Shown: positions 8,713 to 22,322 of the stretch, piece by piece
Position numbering within the stretch: position 1 is the stretch's first letter
How the letters are laid out: each line of letters begins with the position of its first letter
NCBI RefSeq assembly: GCF_015477765.1
Contig: NZ_JADLQQ010000005.1
Span: 62,001-126,000, forward strand
DNA: 64,000 nucleotides
Origin: Nocardia transvalensis
Lineage (GTDB): Bacteria > Actinomycetota > Actinomycetes > Mycobacteriales > Mycobacteriaceae
Reading direction: 5' to 3'
Position numbers and translations under genes: made by a program
The notes under the pieces: model-generated
What the model was told of the DNA's origin: nothing
What the model saw: only the letters and a program-made list of their open reading frames with translations
The model's database searches: none

Positions 8713-9554
8713 AACTGCAGCGGGTCGGCCCGAACCGTGCGGAGCGTCCGGTCGTCGTGGCGGACGGGGATGCCTACGACCTATCACCGCTGACGCGGGA
8801 CATCGACGGCGAATTCCTTGCCTCCGAAGGCATTTCGATGGTTGCGGCGGCGCTGGCCGCAGGGCGCCTGGCCGGAGTGGACATCACCGGGCAGCGCATC
8901 GGGCCGCCGATCGCGCGCCCGCAGGCGGTGTGGTGCATCGGCATGAACTACGCCGCACACGCGGCCGAGTCCGGCTCGGCCCCGCCGACGACGCCGGTGG
9001 TCTTCTTCAAAACACCGAATACGATCGTCGGCCCCTACGACGATGTGCTGCTCCCCCGCGGTTCCGAGCGCACCGACTGGGAGGTGGAGCTGGCCGTGGT
9101 GATCGGCACTCGGGCCCGCTACCTGGAATCCCCCGACGAGGCGATGAAACACATTGCCGGATATACGATCTCCAACGACGTCTCCGAACGCAGGTTCCAG
9201 CTCGAGCTGTCCGGCGGGCAGTGGTCGAAGGGCAAATGCTGCGAAACCTTCAATCCGCTCGGCCCCGCACTCGTCCCGGCCGCGCACCTCGACCCGAAGG
9301 ATCTGCGCCTGCGCTCCTTCGTCAACGGCGAGCCTCGCCAGGACTCCACCACCGCCGACCTCATCTTCGACGTCGCCTACCTGGTCTGGCACCTGTCCCA
9401 GTTCGCCGTCCTCGAACCCGGCGACCTCATCAACACCGGCACCCCCGAAGGCGTCGCCCTCTCCGGCCGCTTCCCCTACCTGCGCCCCGGCGACGTCATG
9501 GAACTCGACATCGAGCGCATCGGGCAGATGCGCCAGATCTGCCGCCCAGCGTGA
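8709..9554 (+). CDS. FAH-family hydrolase, probable 2,4-diketo-3-deoxy-L-fuconate hydrolase
   Basis: A 281-aa fumarylacetoacetate-hydrolase-family enzyme. Family motifs: [25 protein letters not shown], the metal-binding [22 protein letters not shown], and the C-terminal [13 protein letters not shown]. In fucose and rhamnose diketo-hydrolase pathways, FAH proteins split 2,4-diketo-3-deoxy acids to pyruvate and lactate. The GTG start at 8709 overlaps the lactonase stop, so both are co-translated; MKLQRVGPN is the resulting N-terminus. Other FAH reactions (acylpyruvate or 2-keto-3-deoxy acid cleavage) cannot be excluded by sequence alone, but the neighbours favour this step. Confidence 0.82.
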   Translation: MKLQRVGPNRAERPVVVADGDAYDLSPLTRDIDGEFLASEGISMVAAALAAGRLAGVDITGQRIGPPIARPQAVWCIGMNYAAHAAESGSAPPTTPVVFFKTPNTIVGPYDDVLLPRGSERTDWEVELAVVIGTRARYLESPDEAMKHIAGYTISNDVSERRFQLELSGGQWSKGKCCETFNPLGPALVPAAHLDPKDLRLRSFVNGEPRQDSTTADLIFDVAYLVWHLSQFAVLEPGDLINTGTPEGVALSGRFPYLRPGDVMELDIERIGQMRQICRPA

Positions 9555-9621
9555 AGAGGAGGATCTCGGAACCGGATCAGCAGCGGATCAGCGGCGGTCC
9601 GGCGTCGACGACAATGAGCAC

Positions 9622-11568
9622 GTGGAGATCTTCATCAAGGTGCTCGGACCGATAGAGGTCAGGGACGCTGGGGGCCGCCCCGTAGCGGTAGGCAGCCAAC
9701 GCCGCCGCGAGCTGCTGGGACGGCTGGTCGCGGCCGGCGGCCGAGCCGTCCCGCTGCCTGTGCTCGTCGATGATCTCTGGGAGGATCCCCCCTCTGCAGC
9801 CACCGGCGCTGTCCGCACCTTCATCTCCGAACTGCGCCGTGCTCTCGAACCGGATCGCTGCCCGCGCGCCCGGTCGCACATCATCGAGACCGTCGGCAAC
9901 GGATACGCCCTGCGGATTCCCCGGGCACACGTCGACGCCCACCGCTTCGAGGACACCCTCCAGGCCATGCGCCACGGATCCAGCGGTCAGGTTGCCAGTG
10001 CGCTGAGCGAAGCGCTCTCGTGGTGGGCGGGCGAGCCGTACGCGGGCCTCGGCGCCTCGCCCTGGCTGACGCGAGAGCGCGCCCGCCTGACAGAACTGCA
10101 CTGTCAAGCCATCGAGCTGCGCGCCAGGGCGACGCTCGAGCTCGGAGACGGCGCGCCCCTCATCCCGGAGTTGGAGGCATTCGCCGCCGCACACCCATGG
10201 CGGGAGCAGGCCTGGGTCCTTGTTTCCCATGCCCTCTATCAGGCCGACCGCCAGGTCGACGCGTTGGCTTCGCTGCGTCACGCGCGTGCCAGGCTGCTCG
10301 AGCGGTTCGGGCTGGAATCGGTGAACAGTCTCGACCATCTCGAACGCGACATCCTCCGACACTCTCCACATCTGATGCCCTCGCCCCGGGACGAGGATCG
10401 GCTGCGCCTGCTGACACGCACGGAAGCGACGGGGACCTATACCCGACTGCGCTCGATGAGCACCGTGGCCCGGGCCGCCGCGGTCACCGGCGGCACCAAC
10501 CTGGTACTCGCCCAACGGCAACACGCCGCAGCGGTCGCAGAAGCGGAACGAACCGGAGACCCCGACCTCACCGCCCGCGTGATCACCGCCTACGACGTCC
10601 CCACCATCTGGACTCGCGCCGACGACCCCGGGCGCTCCGAGGCCCTGGTTGCGACGGCCCGACGCACTCTGCACAGACTCGGACCACGAGCCGTGCCTGC
10701 GCTTCGAGCACGTCTGCTCGCGACCATCGGGCTCGAGCATCGCGGAACCCGAGACCGCTGGGCTGCCGAGGCAGCTACCGAAGCCGAACACCTGGCCCGA
10801 GAACTACACGACCCCACCGTGTTGGTCCTTGCGCTCAACGCCCGGTTCGTGCAGTCCTTTCAACACCTCGGGCGCACCGCCGAACGCGACGCCATCGCGA
10901 GCGAACTCATCGATCTCGCCGCGCGACATGATCTGCCGATGTTCGAGATCCTCGGCCATCTCATCAAGATCCAGGTCGCTGCGGCCGGCGGCGACTCCGA
11001 GGCCGCACAATGCCATGTCGTAGCGGCCGAACGGCTCGCCACCGTCCACGAGACCCCGCTCGTTCACGTTCTCACCGCAGCTTTCCGGACAATGCAGCTA
11101 GCAGAACGATCGAACGAACCCGCCGAGGTCGCCCACGCCTATCGCACCGTAGCCACCGACCTCGCCGGCGCCGGCATGCCCGGCGTAGAAGCCGGCCTCC
11201 TCCCGCTCGCACTCCTCTCACTCCGCCTGCGCCACCAACGCCCCGCGCCGACAGACCCCGATCTCGACTGGGGCCCTTACCGTCCTTGGGTCCAGCCCCT
11301 CCTCTACCTCGCCCGCGGCAATCTCGCAGCAGCCCGCCACGCCGCCGCCGCTCTGCCCGTACCCCCTGCCGACCACCTGAACGACTCACTCTGGGCCGTC
11401 AACGCGCACACCGCGATCCAGCTCCGAGACGAATCGCTCGCCACACAAGCGCGCGACGCCCTCTACCCCCTGCGCGGCGAAATCGCGGGCGGAGCAACCG
11501 CCATGATCACCTTCGGTCCTGTCGACGACATTCTGGCTACGCTCGATCAGCACCTCGGTCGGCGATAG
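9622..11568 (+). CDS. BTAD-domain transcriptional regulator (SARP-like, no NB-ARC)
   Basis: A 648-aa protein with an N-terminal OmpR-like winged helix (VLGPIEVRDAGGRPVAVG to FISELRRALEPDR, residues 5-80) and a BTAD helical domain to about residue 250. The remaining ~400 residues are helical, Ala/Arg-rich and lack a Walker motif; they may form TPR-like repeats. The start is GTG 9622; no strong ribosome site is visible. It follows the FAH gene by 67 nt on the same strand and ends 1 nt from the argR stop, in the place where argG would be expected in related genomes. Its targets are unknown. It could control the sugar locus or act more widely. Confidence 0.75.
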   Translation: MEIFIKVLGPIEVRDAGGRPVAVGSQRRRELLGRLVAAGGRAVPLPVLVDDLWEDPPSAATGAVRTFISELRRALEPDRCPRARSHIIETVGNGYALRIPRAHVDAHRFEDTLQAMRHGSSGQVASALSEALSWWAGEPYAGLGASPWLTRERARLTELHCQAIELRARATLELGDGAPLIPELEAFAAAHPWREQAWVLVSHALYQADRQVDALASLRHARARLLERFGLESVNSLDHLERDILRHSPHLMPSPRDEDRLRLLTRTEATGTYTRLRSMSTVARAAAVTGGTNLVLAQRQHAAAVAEAERTGDPDLTARVITAYDVPTIWTRADDPGRSEALVATARRTLHRLGPRAVPALRARLLATIGLEHRGTRDRWAAEAATEAEHLARELHDPTVLVLALNARFVQSFQHLGRTAERDAIASELIDLAARHDLPMFEILGHLIKIQVAAAGGDSEAAQCHVVAAERLATVHETPLVHVLTAAFRTMQLAERSNEPAEVAHAYRTVATDLAGAGMPGVEAGLLPLALLSLRLRHQRPAPTDPDLDWGPYRPWVQPLLYLARGNLAAARHAAAALPVPPADHLNDSLWAVNAHTAIQLRDESLATQARDALYPLRGEIAGGATAMITFGPVDDILATLDQHLGRR

Positions 11569-11569
11569 C

Positions 11570-14212
<2,643 letters not shown>

Positions 14213-14216
<4 letters not shown>

Positions 14217-15120
14217 GGGGTTTCCGTTCCGTTGCTCTGTTCTGCAGGGACCACCATCGTTCCGATACCCTCCCCGGTGAACAGTTCCAGCAGCACCGCG
14301 TGCGGCACGCGGCCGTCGATCACGTGCGCGGTCGGGACGCCGCCCGCCACGGCGCGCAGGCAGGCCTCCATCTTCGGCACCATGCCCGCATCGAGGCGCG
14401 GAAGCAACTCGGCCAGCGCGCCGGTGTCGATGCGCGTGGTCAGCGACGAGCGGTCGGGCCAGTCGGTGTAGAGGCCCTCCACATCGGTGAGGATGACCAG
14501 CTTTTCCGCGCCGATGCCCTCGGCCAGCGCCGCGGCGGCGGTGTCGGCGTTGATGTTGTGCACCACGCCGTCGGCGTCGGGGGCGATGGTCGACACTACC
14601 GGGATGCGACCGGCGGCGATGAGGTCGTGCACCGCTTCGGGGTTCACGGTGGTGACGTCGCCGACCAGGCCGATATCGGTGGGCGCGCCGTTCACGGTCA
14701 CCGTGCGCCGGGTGGCGGTGAACAGATGCGCGTCCTCACCGGAGATGCCGACGGCGTACGGGCCGTGTGCGTTGATGAGCCCGACCAGCTCGCGGCCGAC
14801 CTGACCGAACAGCACCATCCGCACGACCTCCATCACCTCGGGTGTGGTGACGCGGAAGCCGCCGCGGAATTCTCCTTGCAGACCGAGCTTCTGCAGCATC
14901 GTGCTGATCTGCGGGCCGCCGCCGTGCACGACCACCGGATGCACGCCGACGGTGCGCAGGAAGGCCATATCGGCGGCGAAGGCGGTCTTGAGGTCGTCGT
15001 CGACCATGGCGTTGCCGCCGTATTTGACGACCACGATCTTGTCGCGGAACTTCTGCAGCCACGGCAGCGCCCCGGCCAGCACATGCGCCTTGTCCAGCGC
15101 GGTCAGCTTCATAGAAGTGG

Positions 15121-15124
<4 letters not shown>
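14213..15124 (-). CDS. argB: Acetylglutamate kinase
   Basis: A 303-aa amino-acid kinase. N-terminal VVKYGGNAM holds the phosphate-binding Lys/Gly loop; [11 protein letters not shown] and the C-terminal substrate/nucleotide elements follow. It phosphorylates N-acetylglutamate and is usually the arginine-feedback step. ATG at 15124 overlaps the argJ stop (ATGA); an internal ATG at 15112 is an alternative and would shorten the arginine-binding N-terminal extension by four residues. Confidence 0.96.
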
Positions 15125-17420
<2,296 letters not shown>

Positions 17421-17541
17421 TCATACACAACCGGGTGGGGGCCGCCCCCGGAAGGGCCGATACCTTGAAGGTTCAATGCAGGAGGCCCCGCCCGACGACA
17501 CTTCGGCCGGGGCCGAAGCATTCCGTCCGTACGGTCGCGCC

Positions 17542-18426
17542 ATGACTGCGATCGGAGAGACGGAACTGTTCCGCTGCCTGCATCGGGGAGAGCAGCCCCT
17601 GGTACTGCCCAATGCGTGGGACTACTGCTCGGGCGCGGCGCTGGTCGCGGCGGGGTTTCCGGCGGTGGGCACCACCAGCCTGGGCGTCGCCGCCGCGGCC
17701 GGACGCCCGGATGCCGCCGGTGCCACCAAGGACGAAACCCTCTCCCTCGCACGGCGACTCGTGCGGCTTCCGGTGCCGGTCACCGTCGACATCGAGGGCG
17801 GTTTCGGCACCGATCCGGCGGAGGTGGCGGACTTCGCCGACACCCTGGCCGCACTGGGGGTGGCCGGGATCAATATCGAGGACGGCCGTCCGGGCGGCAC
17901 GCTCGCCGATCCCGCGCACCACGCCGAGCTGGTCGCCGCGATCAAGGCCCGCACGCCGGAGGTGTTCGTCAATGCCCGCGTCGACACCTACTGGCTGAAC
18001 ATCGACCACGATTCCACCCTCGACCGTGCCGAACAGTACCGATCGGCCGGAGCCGACGGCATTTTCGTGCCGGGCCTGCGCGAGCCGGACGACATCCGCC
18101 GCGTGGTGGCCGCAATCCCGTTGCCGCTCAACGTCTTGTCCCTTCCCGGCGGTCCCTCCGTCGCCCAGCTGGGTGCACTCGGTGTGCGCCGGGTAAGCAC
18201 CGGCGGACTGCTGTTCCGCGCCGCCATCGCCGCGGCCGTGGGCACCGCGCGAGCGGTCCGTGCGGGTCGGCCATCGCCGAACGTCCCGAGCTACGCCGAC
18301 ATTCAAGCCTTGATCGACGATCCACGCCGCCGTTGGTGTCAGGATGCTTCGGGGTCGACCTCGGTGAACACGAGCGGCGACGAAGTTGCCACGCCGAATG
18401 GTGAGATATCGCTTCGAATCGAGTAG
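17542..18426 (+). CDS. Isocitrate lyase/PEP mutase superfamily protein
   Basis: A 294-aa protein of the PEP mutase/isocitrate lyase barrel superfamily. Characteristic segments: PNAWDYCSGAALVAAGFPAVGTT, the metal-site motif VTVDIEGGFG, and GINIEDG. The KKCGH loop of true isocitrate lyase is absent, so it is more likely an oxaloacetate-decarboxylase- or methylisocitrate-lyase-like C-C bond enzyme of unknown substrate. ATG 17542 is chosen from homology; ATG 17476 (after an inferior ribosome site) is in frame. The last ~30 codons (after RRWCQ) overlap the convergent SARP gene by 88 nt and look like a non-conserved tail. Confidence 0.75.
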   Translation: MTAIGETELFRCLHRGEQPLVLPNAWDYCSGAALVAAGFPAVGTTSLGVAAAAGRPDAAGATKDETLSLARRLVRLPVPVTVDIEGGFGTDPAEVADFADTLAALGVAGINIEDGRPGGTLADPAHHAELVAAIKARTPEVFVNARVDTYWLNIDHDSTLDRAEQYRSAGADGIFVPGLREPDDIRRVVAAIPLPLNVLSLPGGPSVAQLGALGVRRVSTGGLLFRAAIAAAVGTARAVRAGRPSPNVPSYADIQALIDDPRRRWCQDASGSTSVNTSGDEVATPNGEISLRIE

Positions 18427-21400
18427 GCGACCGCGCGGAACTCCGCCGACCGGGACGCGGCAGATCGAACCGCCTGCTCAGCAGTGAAATTCGGGTCGAC
18501 GGCTCCTAGGCGATCCGCGATTGGCAGGGCCTCGGGTATCCCCAGATCGGAGGCTATGGCGAAAGCCGTTTCCCAGTAACGACGAGCGTCGGCGATGCGC
18601 ACATTCTGTAAATACGACAACGCGATGCCGTCGCAGGCCAGCACCTCTTCATAGGGCGATACGGTCGACCGGGAAATGCCGAGCGCCCGGCTGTAGTGCA
18701 CGAGTGCGGTGTGATGCTGCCCCCGCCACCGGTGGACGTTACCCAATCCCAGATGGGCATAGCATTCCGGAATCAGATCCCTGTTTCGCTCGGCGAGCGC
18801 CAAGGCTCTTCTCAAGTTGTCGAGTGCCGCCTCGTGCTGCCCCAAATGATAATGCGCGATGCCGATCTGCACCCAGAGCCAGTTGTGAAACAGGGTGTGC
18901 GGCAACATCGGTGCCAGAGTTTCGCGAGCGTCCTCCAGGTGAACAAGGGCCTGCTCGTACCGGCCCGTCCGCAGACGGGTCTCTCCCGCCCGGATCAGGG
19001 CGGAGGCGCGTAGATACAGATTTGTGGTGTCGTCCGCGACGCGCAGCGCCCGCCGAAGACACGACAGCGCCTCCTCGTGATACCCCATCACCTTGTACAC
19101 GAGCCCCAAACCATTGAGCGCGTGGCCTTCGAAGAACCGGTCACCACCGATGCGCGACAACAACAAGGCGCCGTGATAGCTGATCAAGGCATCGCGATAA
19201 CGACCCAAACGGAAATAGACAAGACCACAGTGGTGCATTGCCCGGATCTCGGCGGCACGGTCGCCTCGCGCGTGGGCCAGTTGCACGGCCTCGTTCAGCA
19301 CCGAAAGGGCTTGCCTGCCATGGCGGGTCCGCCAGAGCGTGAATCCGAGATTGGTCAGCAGGCGGCACTCTTGTTCCTGTTCCCCGGTGCGGCGAGCGAC
19401 TTCGATCGCATCGGAATGCAATTTGATCGCGTCGTCCGAGCACTGCAGGCCGGTCAGGAATTGCCACAGAATCTCGGAGAACTGCTTCGTGTAACCCGGC
19501 CAGCACACCCGCGCCGCGTACTTCGCGACGGCCAGGAGGTTGGGCCGTTCGCTGTGCAACCAGGCCATGCAATCGTGCGGATCGGTCAGTGCGGGGATCG
19601 GCGTCGTAGGCTCGAGTGGATCGAGGGAACGCACCGAATCGTCGGGAAACAGCGTCGTGCTGGCGGTCCAGGCGGCGTACCGGTAATGATCGAACAACCG
19701 CGTCAAGGCGGCTGCGCGACCGGGGTCGGATGGGCGAGTCAGCGTCGCCGCGAAATCTCTGACCAGATCGTGAAAGCTGTAGCGCCCCGAGACGACCTGC
19801 TCCAGCAGGTGGACATCGACCAGCGCCTCCAGGATCTGTTCGGCGACATCGACATCGATGTCGGCCAGGGCGGCGGTGGCATAGGCGTCGAAATCCGGCC
19901 CGGGATGCAGTCCGAGCAGCCGGAATACCCGCTGTTGATCGACGGGCAGATCCTTGTAGCCCACGGTGAGAGCGGCGGTCACGCTGCGCGAGCCCGCGCT
20001 GAGATGATCGAGCCGACGACGCGGTTGTCGCAACCGCTGCGCCAGCTCACCGACGCGCCAGGCCGGACGCGCACGAAGTCGGCCGGCCGCGATACGGATC
20101 GCCAGCGGGAGACGTCCGCACAGTCGGACGATCTCCTCCACAGCCTCGGGTTCTGCGGCCACTCGATCGTCACCGACGATTGTCGCGAACAAGCCCACCG
20201 CGTCCTCGAGCGGCAGAACGCCCAGCGACAATGTCCGGCATCCCTCCAGGTCGATCAGTCGGCGCCGGCTGGTGACCAGGACGAAACACGTGGGCGTGCC
20301 GGGCAGCAGCGGCCGCACCTGATCGGCGTCGGCCGCGTTGTCCAGCACGATCAGCGCCGAACGGACCGCAAGCTTGCTGCGCCACAGGGCCGCCCGCGCA
20401 TCGAGATCACCGGGGATCACCTCGCCCGGGACTCCGATCGCCCGCAACAGCGTGTCGAGCGCTGCCGCCGGCTCGGTGGGCTCCTGCTCGGCGGCGTGGC
20501 CGTGCAGATCGATATAGAGCTGTGCGTCCGGGTAGCGGCTGCTGAGCTGGTGAGCCGCGTGCACCGCCAGTGTCGTCTTGCCGACCCCGGCCATGCCGTC
20601 GACGGCCTCCACCAGCACGGTCGCCGGAGCCGTATCCCGCGGTATGGCGGCCATCAAGCGCGCCATCTCGTCCTTGCGACCGGTGAAGTCCGCGATATCG
20701 CCCGGCAGCTGATTTCTGCTGACCAACACCTCGGGATGCGTGTATTCGGATTGCTCGAATTCACCGCGAAGTATTTGCTGTTGCAGCTTCCGAAGCTCGG
20801 GCCCGGGCTCGATCCCCAGCTCCTCGGTGAGCCGGCGTCGAATGTCCTGGAATACCTCCAGGGCTTCGGCCCGGCGACCGCAGCGATACAACGCGAACAT
20901 GAGCAGCGCCCGGAACCGCTCCTGCAGCGGATGCGCCGCCACCAATTGCGTCAGTTCGGCGACCGCGTCGGCATACCGATGCAGGTCGATCTTCGTCGCC
21001 GCGCGGCACTCGAGGGCCGACAGGTACCGTTCCGACCACCGTCGTCGTTCGGCCTCGATGAACGGGCCGTCCAGACCGGTGAACGGCTCACCGCGCCAGA
21101 GCTCGAGCGCCGCCTCGATCTTTTCGGCCGCGGCGCCGTAATCCCCATGGCGCCTGCACAGTTCCGCCGTGGCCATGTGTCGTTCGAACACCACGCAATC
21201 CAGCAGCGAGGGATCGCCCCGCAACACATACCCTCGCTCGGTCCACAGCAGGGCGGGCCCCGGCTCGTCCGGCTCGCGCCCGAGCGCCAGGGCCCGGCGC
21301 AACCGGCTGATATAGGTCTGGATCGCGTTGCGCGCATCTCCCGGCCGATGCTCGCCCCAGACCGCATCGATGATCGAATTCACCGATAGCGGACGGTTCA

Positions 21401-21524
21401 TTTCCAGCAGTAGCGTCACGAAAACGGCTTGCTGCCGGGCCTGCCCGAGATCAATAGTTTGCTCATCCCGCGACGCCGTGACCGGACCGAGCACACCGTA
21501 TCGAATCTGCCTCTCCGCCAACAT
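18339..21524 (-). CDS. AfsR-like SARP regulator: winged helix-BTAD-NB-ARC-TPR
   Basis: A 1061-aa regulator. Residues ~10-100 form the OmpR-type DNA-binding domain (YGVLGPVTASRDEQTIDLG, NAIQTYISRLRRAL); ~110-260 the BTAD; Walker A GMAGVGKTT marks an NB-ARC ATPase near residue 315; the C-terminal ~350 residues are TPR repeats (for example GLGLVYKVMGYHEEALSCLRRAL). ATG 21524 follows GGGAGGGAAGG; an upstream ATG at 21575 lacks this. AfsR proteins activate secondary-metabolite promoters and are often controlled by phosphorylation. It faces the DUF1772/SARP operon across a region with a TCGAG-type repeat, so it is a likely cluster activator. Confidence 0.88.
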   Translation of the reverse strand: MLAERQIRYGVLGPVTASRDEQTIDLGQARQQAVFVTLLLEMNRPLSVNSIIDAVWGEHRPGDARNAIQTYISRLRRALALGREPDEPGPALLWTERGYVLRGDPSLLDCVVFERHMATAELCRRHGDYGAAAEKIEAALELWRGEPFTGLDGPFIEAERRRWSERYLSALECRAATKIDLHRYADAVAELTQLVAAHPLQERFRALLMFALYRCGRRAEALEVFQDIRRRLTEELGIEPGPELRKLQQQILRGEFEQSEYTHPEVLVSRNQLPGDIADFTGRKDEMARLMAAIPRDTAPATVLVEAVDGMAGVGKTTLAVHAAHQLSSRYPDAQLYIDLHGHAAEQEPTEPAAALDTLLRAIGVPGEVIPGDLDARAALWRSKLAVRSALIVLDNAADADQVRPLLPGTPTCFVLVTSRRRLIDLEGCRTLSLGVLPLEDAVGLFATIVGDDRVAAEPEAVEEIVRLCGRLPLAIRIAAGRLRARPAWRVGELAQRLRQPRRRLDHLSAGSRSVTAALTVGYKDLPVDQQRVFRLLGLHPGPDFDAYATAALADIDVDVAEQILEALVDVHLLEQVVSGRYSFHDLVRDFAATLTRPSDPGRAAALTRLFDHYRYAAWTASTTLFPDDSVRSLDPLEPTTPIPALTDPHDCMAWLHSERPNLLAVAKYAARVCWPGYTKQFSEILWQFLTGLQCSDDAIKLHSDAIEVARRTGEQEQECRLLTNLGFTLWRTRHGRQALSVLNEAVQLAHARGDRAAEIRAMHHCGLVYFRLGRYRDALISYHGALLLSRIGGDRFFEGHALNGLGLVYKVMGYHEEALSCLRRALRVADDTTNLYLRASALIRAGETRLRTGRYEQALVHLEDARETLAPMLPHTLFHNWLWVQIGIAHYHLGQHEAALDNLRRALALAERNRDLIPECYAHLGLGNVHRWRGQHHTALVHYSRALGISRSTVSPYEEVLACDGIALSYLQNVRIADARRYWETAFAIASDLGIPEALPIADRLGAVDPNFTAEQAVRSAASRSAEFRAVAYSIRSDISPFGVATSSPLVFTEVDPEAS

Positions 21525-21832
21525 AACCTTCCCTCCCCATCGCACACCCCGCGCAGTCAGCCTAAGCGCAACCAAGACCGGGAGCCACCCACTGCAACCG
21601 GAAAGAGCAGCCTGTTAGGCGATAGTTCAGTGGCAGGTACGCAACCGCAGGAAGTCTGGATGGTGTGCAAGGTCGCCGAAGGTACAGAAAGGAAATCTTC
21701 ACGACGGAAACACCGAGTCTCTCGAGACTTCCTCGAGGAAACCGGCAAGTTGTCACCGCCACAGTGGACTTCGTTCTCCGCACTCCCGAGCGGCGGTCCG
21801 GGAAGTGCGACACATCGTTCGAGAGGCCGATT
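21525..21832. other. Intergenic region between divergent SARP and DUF1772 operons
   Basis: These 308 nt hold no convincing gene; reading frames there have no recognisable protein. The region is less GC-rich than its neighbours and carries the TCGAG repeat at 21722-21739. It must contain the start sites of two divergent transcription units. I did not find a clear -10/-35 pair for either direction. Confidence 0.6.
21722..21739. promoter_or_regulatory. SARP box candidate upstream of DUF1772-SARP operon
   Basis: TCGAGAC-TTCC-TCGAGGA: two TCGAGnn heptamers with a 4-nt spacer, giving the 11-bp periodicity known for ActII-ORF4/DnrI-type SARP sites. It is about 95 nt upstream of the GTG at 21833. 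Because CTCGAG is self-complementary, the complementary strand also reads as two heptamers 11 bp apart, so it could serve the divergent SARP gene as well. Similar pairs stand at 29045-29062 and 38753-38770. Confidence 0.55.
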
Positions 21833-22306
21833 GTGAGAAATCTGATCAAGACGCTGGGAACAGCGTCGGTCATTGCCAATGCCGCAATTTACGGCACGGA
21901 CTTCTTCTGCGCGACAGTACAGCGCCCGGCCATGGCCCGGATCGATGACCGCACCCTCACGGCCACCATGGGCCACATTCATAGATACGGAGACGAGCGG
22001 ATGCCGATACCCGGCGCAATCGGCGCGGTGACGTCGGCGGTGTGTGCTGCCGCGGCGATCCACGATCGCAATACGGTTCCCGCTGTGTCCGCGAGCATTT
22101 CGACCGCGGCATTGCTCATTTGGTTGGGCATCTATGCCACGATCAGCGCCCCCGTGAACAAGAAGCTGAAGCAGGCGGCCGCCGCCGGTGCCGTCTCCCC
22201 CGACGCCCGGGCACTACAGCACAAGTGGGACAGCGTCATCAATGCCCGTGTCGCGTTGCAGGGCTCGGCACTGACCGGGCTGTGCATCGCGATTATCCAC
22301 GCCTAG
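21833..22306 (+). CDS. DUF1772 (anthrone-oxygenase-like) membrane protein
   Basis: A 157-aa protein with about four hydrophobic segments and the family's N-terminal pattern (ASVIANAAIYGTDFFCATV) and C-terminal NARVALQGSALTGLC. DUF1772 includes small enzymes linked to aromatic polyketide oxidation (anthrone oxygenases), but most members are uncharacterised. The GTG start at 21833 follows GAGAGG; an open frame continues upstream without a good start. It is 16 nt before the SARP gene at 22323 and lies in a biosynthetic cluster, so a tailoring role is possible. Confidence 0.72.
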   Translation: MRNLIKTLGTASVIANAAIYGTDFFCATVQRPAMARIDDRTLTATMGHIHRYGDERMPIPGAIGAVTSAVCAAAAIHDRNTVPAVSASISTAALLIWLGIYATISAPVNKKLKQAAAAGAVSPDARALQHKWDSVINARVALQGSALTGLCIAIIHA

Positions 22307-22322
22307 GCTCAGGCGGAACTCA

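Noticed and set aside
17542-18426. True isocitrate lyase (aceA)
   Set aside because: The protein is short and lacks the KKCGH catalytic loop; only the superfamily can be supported.
19077-21389. Plus-strand open frame of 770 codons
   Set aside because: It is antisense to the AfsR-like SARP, which has clear winged-helix, NB-ARC and TPR motifs; the frame encodes no recognisable domain.
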